Shown here: positions 42,179-50,483 of the stretch, in pieces
Numbering within the stretch: the first letter of the stretch is position 1
Layout of the letters: every line of letters begins with the position of its first letter
Position numbers and translations under genes: made by a program
Assembly (NCBI RefSeq): GCF_029624655.1
Contig: NZ_JARRSA010000004.1
Location: forward strand, 1-64,000
Origin: Roseicyclus salinarum
Lineage (GTDB): Bacteria > Pseudomonadota > Alphaproteobacteria > Rhodobacterales > Rhodobacteraceae
Direction of reading: 5' to 3'
DNA: 64,000 bases
The notes under the pieces: generated by a model
The model's input: only the letters and a program-made list of their open reading frames with translations
Database searches by the model: none
Told to the model about the DNA's origin: nothing

Positions 42179-42596
42179 ATCGCAGGGGCGCGCCGGCCAG
42201 AAGGTTGGTGCGCCTCCTGAAGGCGAATACAAACGAATGATCCGCCCAGATTCATTGCCGAGGGCATCGAGGAGGAGTTCCCGGTTTGATCGTGGCAGGT
42301 ATCGGCCCAGAGCTGCCGTTCGCCTTGGCTTACGCCAATGTCTGTTACGCAGGGAGCGAGATCGCACGTTCCAAGGCCATACCTTCCAATGATGGGACTG
42401 CTTCTCGCGTCAAAATCACCTCTGCTCCAGCTTATCAGACAAGACGTGTTGGACCGTCGCGGATGGGCGCGCTTGACTTCGGGCTGGTCCATATTGAGAG
42501 GCGCATCCCGCGCAAAAGTCCCAAAAGAGACCGCAGCGAAGATACCATCTGAAAACCATACCGAAGTCTGCGCGTCGGCAGATTTCGCCGCCGGTC
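42179..42596. other. Gene-free stretch between the unknown gene and the Nit1C cluster
   Basis: About 420 bases of lower-G+C sequence. All reading frames through it are short and resemble nothing I know. No clear terminator was seen for either neighbour, though the minus-strand Nit1C operon ends at 42597 and must terminate here. It may be decayed island DNA. Confidence 0.55.
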
Positions 42597-43886
42597 TTAG
42601 CCGTAGCGGCGATCACGCCCGGGCTGGTCCAGACGCTCCAAGATCACTCCTGTGACATGCTCGGCATCCTCGCCAACGCTCAGAAACCGCCCAGAGCCCC
42701 ACGTATTCAGCCAGCCAAGCCCCAGGAAGTAGACGCCCGGGTCCTCGCAGACACCGCGACGATGTACCGGGCGCCCCGTGGGATCGAGGCAGTCGAGCTG
42801 CAGCCAGCTGTAGTCTGGCCGGAACCCGATACACCACAGGACAGAGGTAATGCCCTCCTGAGCAGCGTCGATCTCGGTGATCTCGGTCTCGGGTCGCCAG
42901 ACCTTCTCAAAAGGCGGCTCCACTGGCGCGTCGATGCCTTCACGCGCGATGTAGGCGTCGATCATCTCGCGGATGCCGACATAGCTTTTGTCGGCATCAT
43001 CCAGGTTTTTCTCCAGATCGGGCGCAAAGGAAATCCGCGCGCCGTCCATGCCAGTGACCGAGCCGTAGAGTGGCAATCCGTCTTTTGCAAAGCGGCGCAG
43101 GTCGATCTCATGCCCGCCATCGCGCCCCGACATGTAGTGATTGGTCTTGGCCTCAGTCGCCTTGGGATCGGGCGTCTGATCGATGGTGATGTCGTAATAG
43201 CCCATCGCGTGCAGCCAGTCGGTCGCGTCGCGCCCCCGGTACAGGCGCGGGCTGCGCGGCGCTGGGCCAACGGCGAGTGACACATCCCGGCCTGCAATGT
43301 GCAGGTCCTCCATCAGCTGCACACCGGATTGGCCCGTGCCAACGACGAGGCAGCGGCCCTCTGGAATATCATCAGGGCCAGTGTAGTCGCGGGTATGAAG
43401 CTGGGTGATCGACGGATCGAGACCGGCCGCAAAGGACGGCGTGATGGGGCGATCATAGCCGCCCGAGGCCACGATGACGTGATCGGCCGACCAAAGCCCG
43501 TCATCAGTATCCACTTCAATGCGCCCGGCTGCGTCGCGCGCCACGCGGGTTACAGTCACACCCTCGCGCAGAGGTGCATCGAAACTCTCCGCGAAGGCCT
43601 CCACATAGTCCACAATTTCGTCCTTGAGCATGAAGCCGTCCGGATCGTCGCCAGAATAATGGAAGCCGGGCAAGCGACATTGCCAGTTCGGCGTGACGAG
43701 GCAGAAACTGTCCCAGCGCTGGTGTTTCCAGGCGTGAAAGCGTGTGTTCCGCTCCAGCACCACGTGCTCGACGCCCGCTTGGCACAGATGCCACGAGGCC
43801 GACATCCCGGCCTGGCCTGCGCCGATGATGACGACTGGCAGATCGATGCGGGCCTCGGGCGCCGCTGTCATGTCATGGATAGGCAT
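42597..43886 (-). CDS. nitH: Nit1C flavin-dependent oxidoreductase NitH (MSMEG_0569 family)
   Basis: A 429-residue FAD/NADPH monooxygenase-like protein. The FAD Rossmann motif is VVIIGAGQAGMSASWHL near residue 18, and the NADPH motif CLVVGTGQSGVQLMEDL near residue 180; SFCLVTPNWQCRLPGFHYSG and LGLGWLNTWGSGRFLSVGED are typical of the MSMEG_0569 group. GAGGAG lies eight bases before the ATG at 43886; an ATG at 43871 overlapping the nitG stop is an alternative. It ends the minus-strand cluster that starts at 48281. Its reaction in cyanide/nitrile use is not established. Confidence 0.92.
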   Translation of the reverse strand: MPIHDMTAAPEARIDLPVVIIGAGQAGMSASWHLCQAGVEHVVLERNTRFHAWKHQRWDSFCLVTPNWQCRLPGFHYSGDDPDGFMLKDEIVDYVEAFAESFDAPLREGVTVTRVARDAAGRIEVDTDDGLWSADHVIVASGGYDRPITPSFAAGLDPSITQLHTRDYTGPDDIPEGRCLVVGTGQSGVQLMEDLHIAGRDVSLAVGPAPRSPRLYRGRDATDWLHAMGYYDITIDQTPDPKATEAKTNHYMSGRDGGHEIDLRRFAKDGLPLYGSVTGMDGARISFAPDLEKNLDDADKSYVGIREMIDAYIAREGIDAPVEPPFEKVWRPETEITEIDAAQEGITSVLWCIGFRPDYSWLQLDCLDPTGRPVHRRGVCEDPGVYFLGLGWLNTWGSGRFLSVGEDAEHVTGVILERLDQPGRDRRYG

Positions 43887-44146
43887 GTGATCGTCTCCTC
43901 GGGGGAAAAGGCGGCGGCGCGGGATTTGATCTGCGCAGCTTGTGCATCGGCGGAGCTGCAGCGGAAGCCGAATTTGGCCTCGACGCGTTGTGCGGCCCGA
44001 TCGAGGCCATGAAGGGCGCGGTCCATGAAGTCCGCCAATTGATAAGACTCGCCAGGTTTCAGGTGTTCGCGGATCGCCGTCGAAGGCGAATAGCAGGTGT
44101 CCTCCGACCCGTCGGGCCAGCGCAGGCGGAAGGTCACTTCAGGCAT
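43868..44146 (-). CDS. nitG: Nit1C small protein NitG (MSMEG_0570 family)
   Basis: A 92-residue protein beginning MPEVTFRLRWPDGSEDTCYS, with LKPGESYQLADFMDRALHGL and RCSSADAQAAQIKSRAAAF. These are features of the MSMEG_0570 nitrogen-starvation-response family, found only in Nit1C-type clusters. It is translated in tight coupling: its start overlaps nitF by eight bases and its end overlaps nitH by 19. Function is unknown. The frame is open further upstream inside nitF, but the family start matches 44146. Confidence 0.88.
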   Translation of the reverse strand: MPEVTFRLRWPDGSEDTCYSPSTAIREHLKPGESYQLADFMDRALHGLDRAAQRVEAKFGFRCSSADAQAAQIKSRAAAFSPEETITCLSMT

Positions 44147-45119
44147 CGATCGGATCCTTTGCGGTGGGGGCGAGGCCCAGATAGGGCTTTGCCGCATGGT
44201 CCCAGAGCGGGGCGCGCGCAGCTCCGTCGCACAAGGTGACCGCGCTGCCGAATGTGATGCGACCGATCTCGGCGGAGGCGATGTCACGTGCAGCGAATCG
44301 CGCGCAGATCGCGGGCGCATCTTCGGGTTTGGCGGCCAGCAGAAAGCCGAAGCTGGGAAAGGTGCGCATCCAGCGCGCGAGATCCGTGTGTTCGGGACGC
44401 GGGATCGCGGCGACATCGACCTCTATCCCGCAGCCCGAGCATTCGGCCAGCATCAGGGCCGTGCCCGCGATGCCGCCCTGGCTGATATCCTTGCCCGCGT
44501 GGACAAGCCCTACCTCGGCAAGCTCTGGCAACAGTTCGAGATCGCCGCGCAAGCGCTCAGCCGGCGCACCGAGGAACGTCGCGAAATTGTCGCTCTCGCC
44601 GGGATAGCGCCCGCGCAGATCGACCGCCGCGATCAGCACGTCGCCCGGCGTGGCGTCGAAGCTGGTGATCAGGGCCTTTGCGCGGCCCTGCATGGTCGCG
44701 GCGAGTTGCGCGCGGTCCGTGCGCAGATTGGAATGGCCCCCGACGATGGGCACGCCATAAGTCGCGCTGGCCTCGGCCATACCGCGCAGGATCTCGGCGG
44801 CCTGTTCCGGGCCCTGCGCCCAGAGTGCATTGGTCAGCGCCGAGGCGCGTCCGCCCATCGCCGCGATGTCCGACAGGTTCACCATGACGGCGCACCAGCC
44901 TGCGAACCAGGGCGCATCCGCTACGAACTCGTTCATAAAGCCCTCTGTCGCGACCAGCTGCCAGCCGTCGCTGTCCGGCAGCGCGGCGGCATCGTCGCCG
45001 GGGCGGCCTGGACTGTTCTGGCTCAGACCCAGCGCGCCGCAGACGACGTCGATGTCGCGCTTGCCGGTGACGTTGGGATGCGCGGCCAGATCTGCGGCAA
45101 GAGCAGCAACGTCGATCAT
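44139..45119 (-). CDS. nitF: Nit1C AIR-synthase-related protein NitF (Sll0787 family)
   Basis: A 326-residue ATP-binding protein of the PurM/AIR synthase superfamily. The N-terminal half has GRPGDDAAALPDSDGWQLVA, NLSDIAAMGGRASALTNALW and VPIVGGHSNLRTD, corresponding to the nucleotide and metal loops; the C-terminal half has LVHAGKDISQGGIAGTALML. Members phosphorylate or activate small molecules with ATP. Within Nit1C it is thought to be required alongside the nitrilase, but the substrate is not known. It overlaps nitE by four bases. Confidence 0.9.
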   Translation of the reverse strand: MIDVAALAADLAAHPNVTGKRDIDVVCGALGLSQNSPGRPGDDAAALPDSDGWQLVATEGFMNEFVADAPWFAGWCAVMVNLSDIAAMGGRASALTNALWAQGPEQAAEILRGMAEASATYGVPIVGGHSNLRTDRAQLAATMQGRAKALITSFDATPGDVLIAAVDLRGRYPGESDNFATFLGAPAERLRGDLELLPELAEVGLVHAGKDISQGGIAGTALMLAECSGCGIEVDVAAIPRPEHTDLARWMRTFPSFGFLLAAKPEDAPAICARFAARDIASAEIGRITFGSAVTLCDGAARAPLWDHAAKPYLGLAPTAKDPIDA

Positions 45120-45661
45120 GCGGCCCGCCGCCGCGTCAATGCCATCCAGCCGCGCGTCGGGTCCTCAATCGCGGGATAGGCCGACAGGTCGGCGCGCATC
45201 TTCATATGCGGGTGGCCATGCAGATCCTGCGCGCCAAGCCCCTCCCAATCGAGCTTTTCAAAGAGCGGCACGTTCTGCATCTGCACATAGGCGAGGAACA
45301 GCTTGGCTCCGCGCGCATGGGCGGTGCCGACAGCCAGTCGGATCAGCTCGGTGCCGAGCCGCCCGACGCGCCGGTAGCCCGGGGCCACCGCAAGGCGCGA
45401 GCCCCACCAGACATCCGGATCGACTTCGTGGATACGCACCGTGCCCACGACCTCGTCGGCCTCGGACGCGATGGTAGAGATAGCCACCAGCGGCAGCGCG
45501 ATCTTGTCGATCTCGTCGCGGTCGTGATCGGCGAAGATACCCTGTTCGGACACGAAGGTGCGGTGCCTGAGCGACGCCGCGCCGCCGATTTCCCAAGGCT
45601 GCGTCGCCTGGCGGATCAGGAATTCAGGTGCGACGAAGGCCTGGGGCTTTTCGATGATCAT
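45116..45661 (-). CDS. nitE: Nit1C GNAT-family N-acyltransferase NitE (MSMEG_0567 family)
   Basis: A 181-residue acetyltransferase-fold protein starting at the ATG at 45661, which overlaps the nitD stop; the longer open frame upstream is nitD shadow. GNAT features are LRHRTFVSEQGIFADHDRDE, the acetyl-CoA loop WWGSRLAVAPGYRRVGRLGT, and YVQMQNVPLFEKLDWEGLG. It resembles acyl-homoserine-lactone synthase-like and MSMEG_0567 proteins. The acceptor in the Nit1C pathway is unknown. Confidence 0.9.
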   Translation of the reverse strand: MIIEKPQAFVAPEFLIRQATQPWEIGGAASLRHRTFVSEQGIFADHDRDEIDKIALPLVAISTIASEADEVVGTVRIHEVDPDVWWGSRLAVAPGYRRVGRLGTELIRLAVGTAHARGAKLFLAYVQMQNVPLFEKLDWEGLGAQDLHGHPHMKMRADLSAYPAIEDPTRGWMALTRRRAA

Positions 45662-46776
45662 GCGAGCGCTTTCTCTTTCGGCGCGAATTTCTCGAAGGCG
45701 GAGAGCGCGGAACATGCGCCGCAGCGTCCGCAACCGGCCTTGATATCCTCTGCGCTCATTCCGGCCTTGCGGATCATTGCGGCCAAGGGCGGCAGGACGT
45801 TGTGCATGAACGCCGGGGTCGGCGCAGCATGGCTTTCCAGCGGCGTGCCCGAGACCGGAACGAACGGCACCACGAACGGATAGACGCCCATCGCCGTCAG
45901 CCGCTCGGACATCTCCAGGATCGCGTCCGGCGTATCGCCCAGACCCGCGAGGATATAGGTCGAGACCTGGCCCCAGCCGAAGACGTCGACGGCGGCGGCG
46001 AAACTGTCGAAATATTTCTCCAGCGGGACCTGCGCTTTGCCGGGCATGATTTCGGCGCGCAGCTCGGGCGTGACGACCTCGAGATGCATGCCGAGGCTGT
46101 CGATCCCGGCATCCTTCATGCGCCGGTGCCAGGCATCGTCTTCGGGCGGCTCGCACTGTGCCTGCAGCGGCAGGTCGACGGCGGCGCGGATCGCCTCGGC
46201 GCTATCTGTGAGCACCTGCGCGCCGCGGTCCTTGCCCGCAGGGGTTCCGGTGGTCATGACCATGTGCTTCACGCCATCGAGTTTGACGGCAGCCGCCGCA
46301 ACCTCGGCCAGCTGTGCGGGGGTCTTGTGCGCGATGGTCCGCCCAGCCGCGAGGCTTTGGCCGATGGCGCAGAATTTACAGGTCTTTTTGCGGCTCTCGT
46401 AACGGATGCAGGTCTGCAGCACGGTCGTGGCCAGAACGTCTTTCGCATGAAGCTGTGCGATATGGCCGTAGGGGATGCCATCCGCAGTGGCGAGGTCCAG
46501 GAAGCTCGGGCGTTTTGGGAAACTGATCTCGGCGAAAAACGCACCATCCCGCGTGACGCGCGCGCGGCCCTCGGCATCGGGCGCGTCGACGATATAGGGG
46601 CTGTCGAAGGCGGCATGGGTGTGGATAGGAATCATCACGGTCAGCCCGTCGATGGTGACCGCCTTGTGGTCGGTAGGGCCCGCACCGCCACGGCGGCTGT
46701 CTGCGCCTGCGCTCGGGTCGATCATCCGCATGCCGCGGGTTTGCAGGTCGGTGATGACAGAGCCGGTATCTGGCAT
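45658..46776 (-). CDS. nitD: Nit1C radical SAM protein NitD (MSMEG_0568 family)
   Basis: A 372-residue radical SAM enzyme. The cluster-binding Cys are spaced CX9CX2C (CIRYESRKKTCKFCAIG) rather than the usual CX3CX2C, a trait of this family. GAQVLTDSAEAIRAAVDLPL and SLGMHLEVVTPELRAEIMPG lie in the barrel, and the C-terminus has a second Cys group GCGRCGACSAL that may hold another iron-sulfur cluster. A short spacer of four bases follows nitC. It probably carries out the key radical step on the nitrile- or cyanide-derived intermediate; the chemistry is unknown. Confidence 0.9.
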   Translation of the reverse strand: MPDTGSVITDLQTRGMRMIDPSAGADSRRGGAGPTDHKAVTIDGLTVMIPIHTHAAFDSPYIVDAPDAEGRARVTRDGAFFAEISFPKRPSFLDLATADGIPYGHIAQLHAKDVLATTVLQTCIRYESRKKTCKFCAIGQSLAAGRTIAHKTPAQLAEVAAAAVKLDGVKHMVMTTGTPAGKDRGAQVLTDSAEAIRAAVDLPLQAQCEPPEDDAWHRRMKDAGIDSLGMHLEVVTPELRAEIMPGKAQVPLEKYFDSFAAAVDVFGWGQVSTYILAGLGDTPDAILEMSERLTAMGVYPFVVPFVPVSGTPLESHAAPTPAFMHNVLPPLAAMIRKAGMSAEDIKAGCGRCGACSALSAFEKFAPKEKALA

Positions 46777-46780
46777 TGGG

Positions 46781-47746
46781 TCAGTCCTCCAGCGGGATGG
46801 ATGGGAAGGGCACCTCGGGGGCAGTCATGTGGCGTGTCGCCATGGGCGACGGGTCGTGGCGCAGCGCCAAAAGCTCGGGCCGAGCATAATGGCCGACGGA
46901 ATCCATCATGCGCTTGCGCTTGGTCACCAGCGCCATGTCGAGGTCGGCATAAAGTATGCCTTCGCCCTCGGTCAGGGGCGGTACAGCATGGCGGCCTTCG
47001 GGTGTGATGATGCAGGTCATGCACCCGCCGCGCAGGCCCTTTTGCAGGGCGACATCGTCGGTGACGGAGGCAATCTGATCCTCGGTCAGCCATCCGGTGG
47101 CGTTTACGACAAAGCAGCCAGCCTCCAGCGCGTGATGGCGCATGGTGACCTCGATCTGTTCTGCGAAAATCGGGCCGACAAGACTTCCGGGGAATTGCGC
47201 GGCGTGGATTTCCTCGTGCTGTGTCATCAGCGCATAGCGGGCAAGCGGGTTGTAATGCTCCCAGCAGGCCAGCGCGCCGAGACGACCGACACGCGTGTCG
47301 ACCACCTTCAGGCCGGAGCCGTCTCCCTGCCCCCAGACCATTCGTTCATGGTAGGTCGGCGTGATCTTGCGCCGTTTTAGCCTCAGCGTGCCATCGGCGT
47401 CGAAGATCAGTTGCGCATTGTAGAGCGAACCGTGATCCCGCTCATTGATGCCCAGAACGGCGACGACGCCGTGATGGGCGCAGCGTTGCGCCACGCGGCT
47501 CGTCTCGTCCGAGGGAACGGTTACCGCCTGCTCGTATAGCGCAAGGTGCGGTTTGCCTTGCTGGACGGGCGGCAGCACGAACGAGAAATATGGATAGTAG
47601 GGTACGAAGGTTTCAGGAAAGACGACAAGATCGGCGCCGTTGCCCGCGGCCTCGTCGATGGCGTCGAGAACCCGTGCGAGGGTCTTGTCACGACTGGTCA
47701 GATCGGGTGCGATCTGGACGGCGGCCGCCTTGACGATACGGGACAT
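46781..47746 (-). CDS. nitC: Nitrilase NitC (Nit1 type)
   Basis: A 321-residue nitrilase-superfamily enzyme. The start at 47746 is chosen for the GGAGG seven bases upstream and the family N-terminus [19 protein letters not shown]; an upstream ATG at 47842 is not needed. The catalytic triad is seen as Glu in [17 protein letters not shown], Lys in [19 protein letters not shown] and Cys in [18 protein letters not shown]. Nit1-type enzymes of this cluster are needed for growth on cyanide as nitrogen source in Pseudomonas and prefer small aliphatic nitriles formed from cyanide. It follows nitB by 52 bases. Confidence 0.94.
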   Translation of the reverse strand: MSRIVKAAAVQIAPDLTSRDKTLARVLDAIDEAAGNGADLVVFPETFVPYYPYFSFVLPPVQQGKPHLALYEQAVTVPSDETSRVAQRCAHHGVVAVLGINERDHGSLYNAQLIFDADGTLRLKRRKITPTYHERMVWGQGDGSGLKVVDTRVGRLGALACWEHYNPLARYALMTQHEEIHAAQFPGSLVGPIFAEQIEVTMRHHALEAGCFVVNATGWLTEDQIASVTDDVALQKGLRGGCMTCIITPEGRHAVPPLTEGEGILYADLDMALVTKRKRMMDSVGHYARPELLALRHDPSPMATRHMTAPEVPFPSIPLED

Positions 47747-47798
47747 TAAACCTCCGGGGATTGGGGCCGGGGCCTGTGGCGGCCCCGGCGGGCAGCGA

Positions 47799-48281
47799 TC
47801 AGAGCGTCCAGGTATCGACGATAACGGCATTGTCGCGCACATGGATCAGCTTGAGATCGAGCACGTCCTGCGGCGCTATCGGAATGATCCCCTCCAGCAG
47901 CGACGGCTCGCCATGGCCGTAGAGCGCCTGCAGCGCGAAGCGGCAGGCATAGACCTTGCCGCCTTCGGACATGAACTTCTTGAGGTTGTCGGCGAAGTTC
48001 TGGTGGCCCGGAAAGGCCGCATCGCCGAGTGTCGGGAAACCGCGCTGGATGCCGAGAGTGACACCGGGGCCATATAGCAGGATCGAGGTCTCATAGCCCT
48101 TCCGGTTGAGACGAATCGCGTTGAGGATATTCACCAGGCCGATCGAGCCCTCGAAGGCGACGGTGTGGAAGGTCACGAGCGCCTTTTGACCTTCCTCAGC
48201 CTGAACGTCCTCGAAGACCTTGTCTTCGTAATCGACGAAGAAATCTCCGTCCTTGTGTTTTTCCATGGTGACTGCAGGCAT
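47799..48281 (-). CDS. nitB: Nit1C protein NitB (MSMEG_0572/Sll0783 family)
   Basis: A 160-residue soluble protein with a DsrE-like fold pattern: [40 protein letters not shown] and [20 protein letters not shown]. The MSMEG_0572/Sll0783 family marks Nit1C clusters and is induced by nitrogen starvation in cyanobacteria. A GGAGGAA lies five to seven bases before the ATG at 48281. As the first gene of the minus-strand cluster it is transcribed from the AT-rich region shared with the divergent MocR-type regulator. Its biochemical role is not settled. Confidence 0.92.
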   Translation of the reverse strand: MPAVTMEKHKDGDFFVDYEDKVFEDVQAEEGQKALVTFHTVAFEGSIGLVNILNAIRLNRKGYETSILLYGPGVTLGIQRGFPTLGDAAFPGHQNFADNLKKFMSEGGKVYACRFALQALYGHGEPSLLEGIIPIAPQDVLDLKLIHVRDNAVIVDTWTL

Positions 48282-48535
48282 GCGCTTCCTCCGACTGCTG
48301 TTGGGCTGAGATTTGTTCGTTAAATCAGCTTGCGGAGCGCGCCAAATGCAATCAAATATAAGTCTAATTATGCATACATTTTTGCCTGTAAGTCAGATAT
48401 CGACGCTCATAAACTGCCGCGAAAAAATGATTCAGGCGTGAAATTCGGCAATTTTTAAAGCTTCCACCATAGTTCGAGGGGAATCTTCCATACAAAGTGC
48501 TTCAATTTGCCGCGAATCAATCATAGCATGTGGTC
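48282..48535. promoter_or_regulatory. AT-rich divergent promoter region of Nit1C and its regulator
   Basis: A 254-base region between nitB (minus) and the MocR-type gene (plus), with much lower G+C than either flank, by far the most AT-rich non-coding DNA of the window. It must hold both promoters and the regulator's sites. Candidates such as TTTTTAAAGC near 48451-48460 and TAATTATGCATA near 48365-48376 stand out, but I could not pick a pair of promoter boxes or the direct repeats expected for MocR proteins with confidence. Confidence 0.55.
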
Positions 48536-49897
48536 ATGCATGACTGGTCTCCCATCCTGCGCCGCGGCGGCGCCGCGCGTTACCTGCAACTGGCCGATGC
48601 GATCGCCGAAGGGATCGCCGACGGCACGCTGTCGCGCGGAGACAGGCTGCCGCCACAGCGGCGCCTGGCAGAGCGGCTGGGCATCGACTTCACCACCGTC
48701 TCACGCGGCTATGCCGAAGCGCAGCGGCGCGGCCTGATCGACAGTCATGTGGGGCGTGGGACTTTCGTGGCTCAATCACCCGCGGATACGCGGCATCGCG
48801 AACTGCGCAGGCGGGCCGATATCGACCTGACCATGAACTTACCGCCCGAGCCCGACGATCCGGTGCTGCTCGCGCGGATGCGGGATGGCCTGCAGACTGT
48901 CTCGGCCAACCTCATTGATCTTCTGCGCTACCAATCGGCAACCGGTGGGCAGATCGACAAGGAAGCCGCGTCCTCATGGTTGTCGCTCCGCGGTCTTGTG
49001 CCTTCGCTGGACCGCATCGCGGTCACGCCGGGCGCGCATCCGACCATTCTGGCGATCCTGACCGGGCTGGCACGTACGGGGGACACGTTACTCTGCGAGG
49101 ACGTGACCTATCCAGGGTTTCGCGGGATTGCTGGCCGGCTCGGTCTGCGGCTTGTGGGGCTGCCGGGCGATGCCGAGGGCATCGATCCGGACGCGCTTGA
49201 TGCCGCGATCGTCCAGAATGGTCCCAAGGCGCTTTATCTCAACCCGACGCTGCAGAACCCCACGACGCGCACGATCTCGCTGGCGCGGCGGGAGCAAATC
49301 GCGGAGGTCCTGATCGCGCACAAGCTGCCGTTGATCGAGGACGACGCCTATGGCTTCATTCCGCCGCATCCGCCTGCGCCGCTCGCGAGTTTCGCTCCGG
49401 ATCTGGTTTGGCACATCGGGGGCCTCGCCAAATGCATCGGCGCTGGCCTGCGCCTGGCCTACACAGTCGCGCCCAACAGCTTGGCGGCGCGCGAGTTGGC
49501 ACACCAGTTACGCCTGGTCTCGGTAATGCCGTCGCCGCTGATGATGGCGTTGGCCACGCGCTGGATCACCGACGGCACCGCCGACCAGATACGCCGCTTT
49601 ATCCGGGAGGAGACGCTGGCGCGGCAGGCCATCGCATCGCAGGTGCTGGCCCAATCGGAATACGAATCCGAGCCCCACGCCTTCAATATCTGGCTTCGCC
49701 TGCGCGAGGGGATCAGCCGAGCGGATGTCATTGGCCGAATGGCGGGCACCGGTGTCGGGATCATGCCGTCCGATGCCTTCACCGTCAGCGGAGCGCCGTC
49801 GGAGAGTTTGCGTGTGTGCTTGGGTGGTCAGATTTCGCGCACCGAGCTTCGGGATGCTTTGGGACTGCTGGCTTACTTGACCACGAATAGGTTCTGA
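48536..49897 (+). CDS. MocR/PdxR-type regulator (GntR helix-turn-helix fused to aminotransferase domain)
   Basis: About 453 residues. An N-terminal GntR winged helix (YLQLADAIAEGIADGTLSRG, then LPPQRRLAERLGIDFTTVSR) is joined to a fold-type I aminotransferase domain with YLNPTLQNPTTRTISLARRE, EDDAYGFIPPHPP and the PLP Lys region WHIGGLAKCIGAGLRLAYTV. MocR proteins sense PLP with a bound amino compound. It is divergent from nitB and so is the likely regulator of the Nit1C operon, which in Pseudomonas is instead linked to another regulator type. The ATG at 48536 is used; a GTG lies six bases upstream. Confidence 0.92.
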   Translation: MHDWSPILRRGGAARYLQLADAIAEGIADGTLSRGDRLPPQRRLAERLGIDFTTVSRGYAEAQRRGLIDSHVGRGTFVAQSPADTRHRELRRRADIDLTMNLPPEPDDPVLLARMRDGLQTVSANLIDLLRYQSATGGQIDKEAASSWLSLRGLVPSLDRIAVTPGAHPTILAILTGLARTGDTLLCEDVTYPGFRGIAGRLGLRLVGLPGDAEGIDPDALDAAIVQNGPKALYLNPTLQNPTTRTISLARREQIAEVLIAHKLPLIEDDAYGFIPPHPPAPLASFAPDLVWHIGGLAKCIGAGLRLAYTVAPNSLAARELAHQLRLVSVMPSPLMMALATRWITDGTADQIRRFIREETLARQAIASQVLAQSEYESEPHAFNIWLRLREGISRADVIGRMAGTGVGIMPSDAFTVSGAPSESLRVCLGGQISRTELRDALGLLAYLTTNRF

Positions 49898-50483
49898 ATC
49901 GCGATACCCACCCTGTTGGCACGATATCCTCTGAAAGATGGGCTCAAATGCCGATCAGGTGCATGCGAGCCCTTAAAAATCTGATGGAGTCGGGCTGTCC
50001 CGTCGAATATTAGGAACGTCAGTCAACAAGTGATAGACCACTTTTTGGCCGACGCTCATTGGCGAAAGCTATTCTCCAAAATGTCGAGTGTGGCTTCTCG
50101 CAGAGCGCCACCTGTTCCCTGGCCTTGGCGCGGATCTGAAACAAGCCTTAGTGGCAAATCTATCCGGCCCTAACTTTTGGGCAGATGAGGCAAGGGGGCG
50201 GTTCAACAGGCCCACGCGCGGAGATCAAGACATGGTATTTTTCCGCTTAACAGACCTTATTAAAAAATGCTGAGGAGGTCCGGTTCCCGCCCAAGTAACC
50301 AAGGACGCGTACGGCCCGAAGCAGTCATCTGTGGTTTCTGCCGCGAATGAAAGCTCCCCGCCCTTACTGGCCAATCGCGCAGTGTTGCCGCGTCTGTTTC
50401 GATACAGTCAGAGACCGGGCCGCTCGCCCGGTTTTGATTCCAGTAAGCGCCGACGAACGGATTCTGAGGGCGGAAGCCGACCA
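49898..50483. other. Gene-poor stretch between the MocR-type gene and the recombinase
   Basis: About 590 bases of low-G+C sequence with no gene I recognise. A 61-codon frame at 50088-50273 (MWLLAERHLFPGLGADLKQA) has no clear ribosome-binding site and no known relative. Around 50290-50480 G+C rises again, and the sequence ends in the recombinase stop at 50484. It may be decayed island DNA; no attachment-site copy was seen here. Confidence 0.5.

Noticed and set aside
42286-42552. Small open frames in the gene-free stretch before the Nit1C cluster
   Set aside because: No ribosome-binding sites, no recognisable sequence, and overlapping frames on both strands of similar length.
48282-48535. A sigma-54 type promoter for nitB, expected for nitrogen control
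   Set aside because: The nearest GG...GC pair on the minus strand (TGGCGCGCTCCGCA) has eight instead of ten bases between the doublets and lacks the rest of the consensus.
50088-50273. A 61-codon gene before the recombinase
   Set aside because: No ribosome-binding site, no known relatives, and located in decayed-looking low-G+C DNA.
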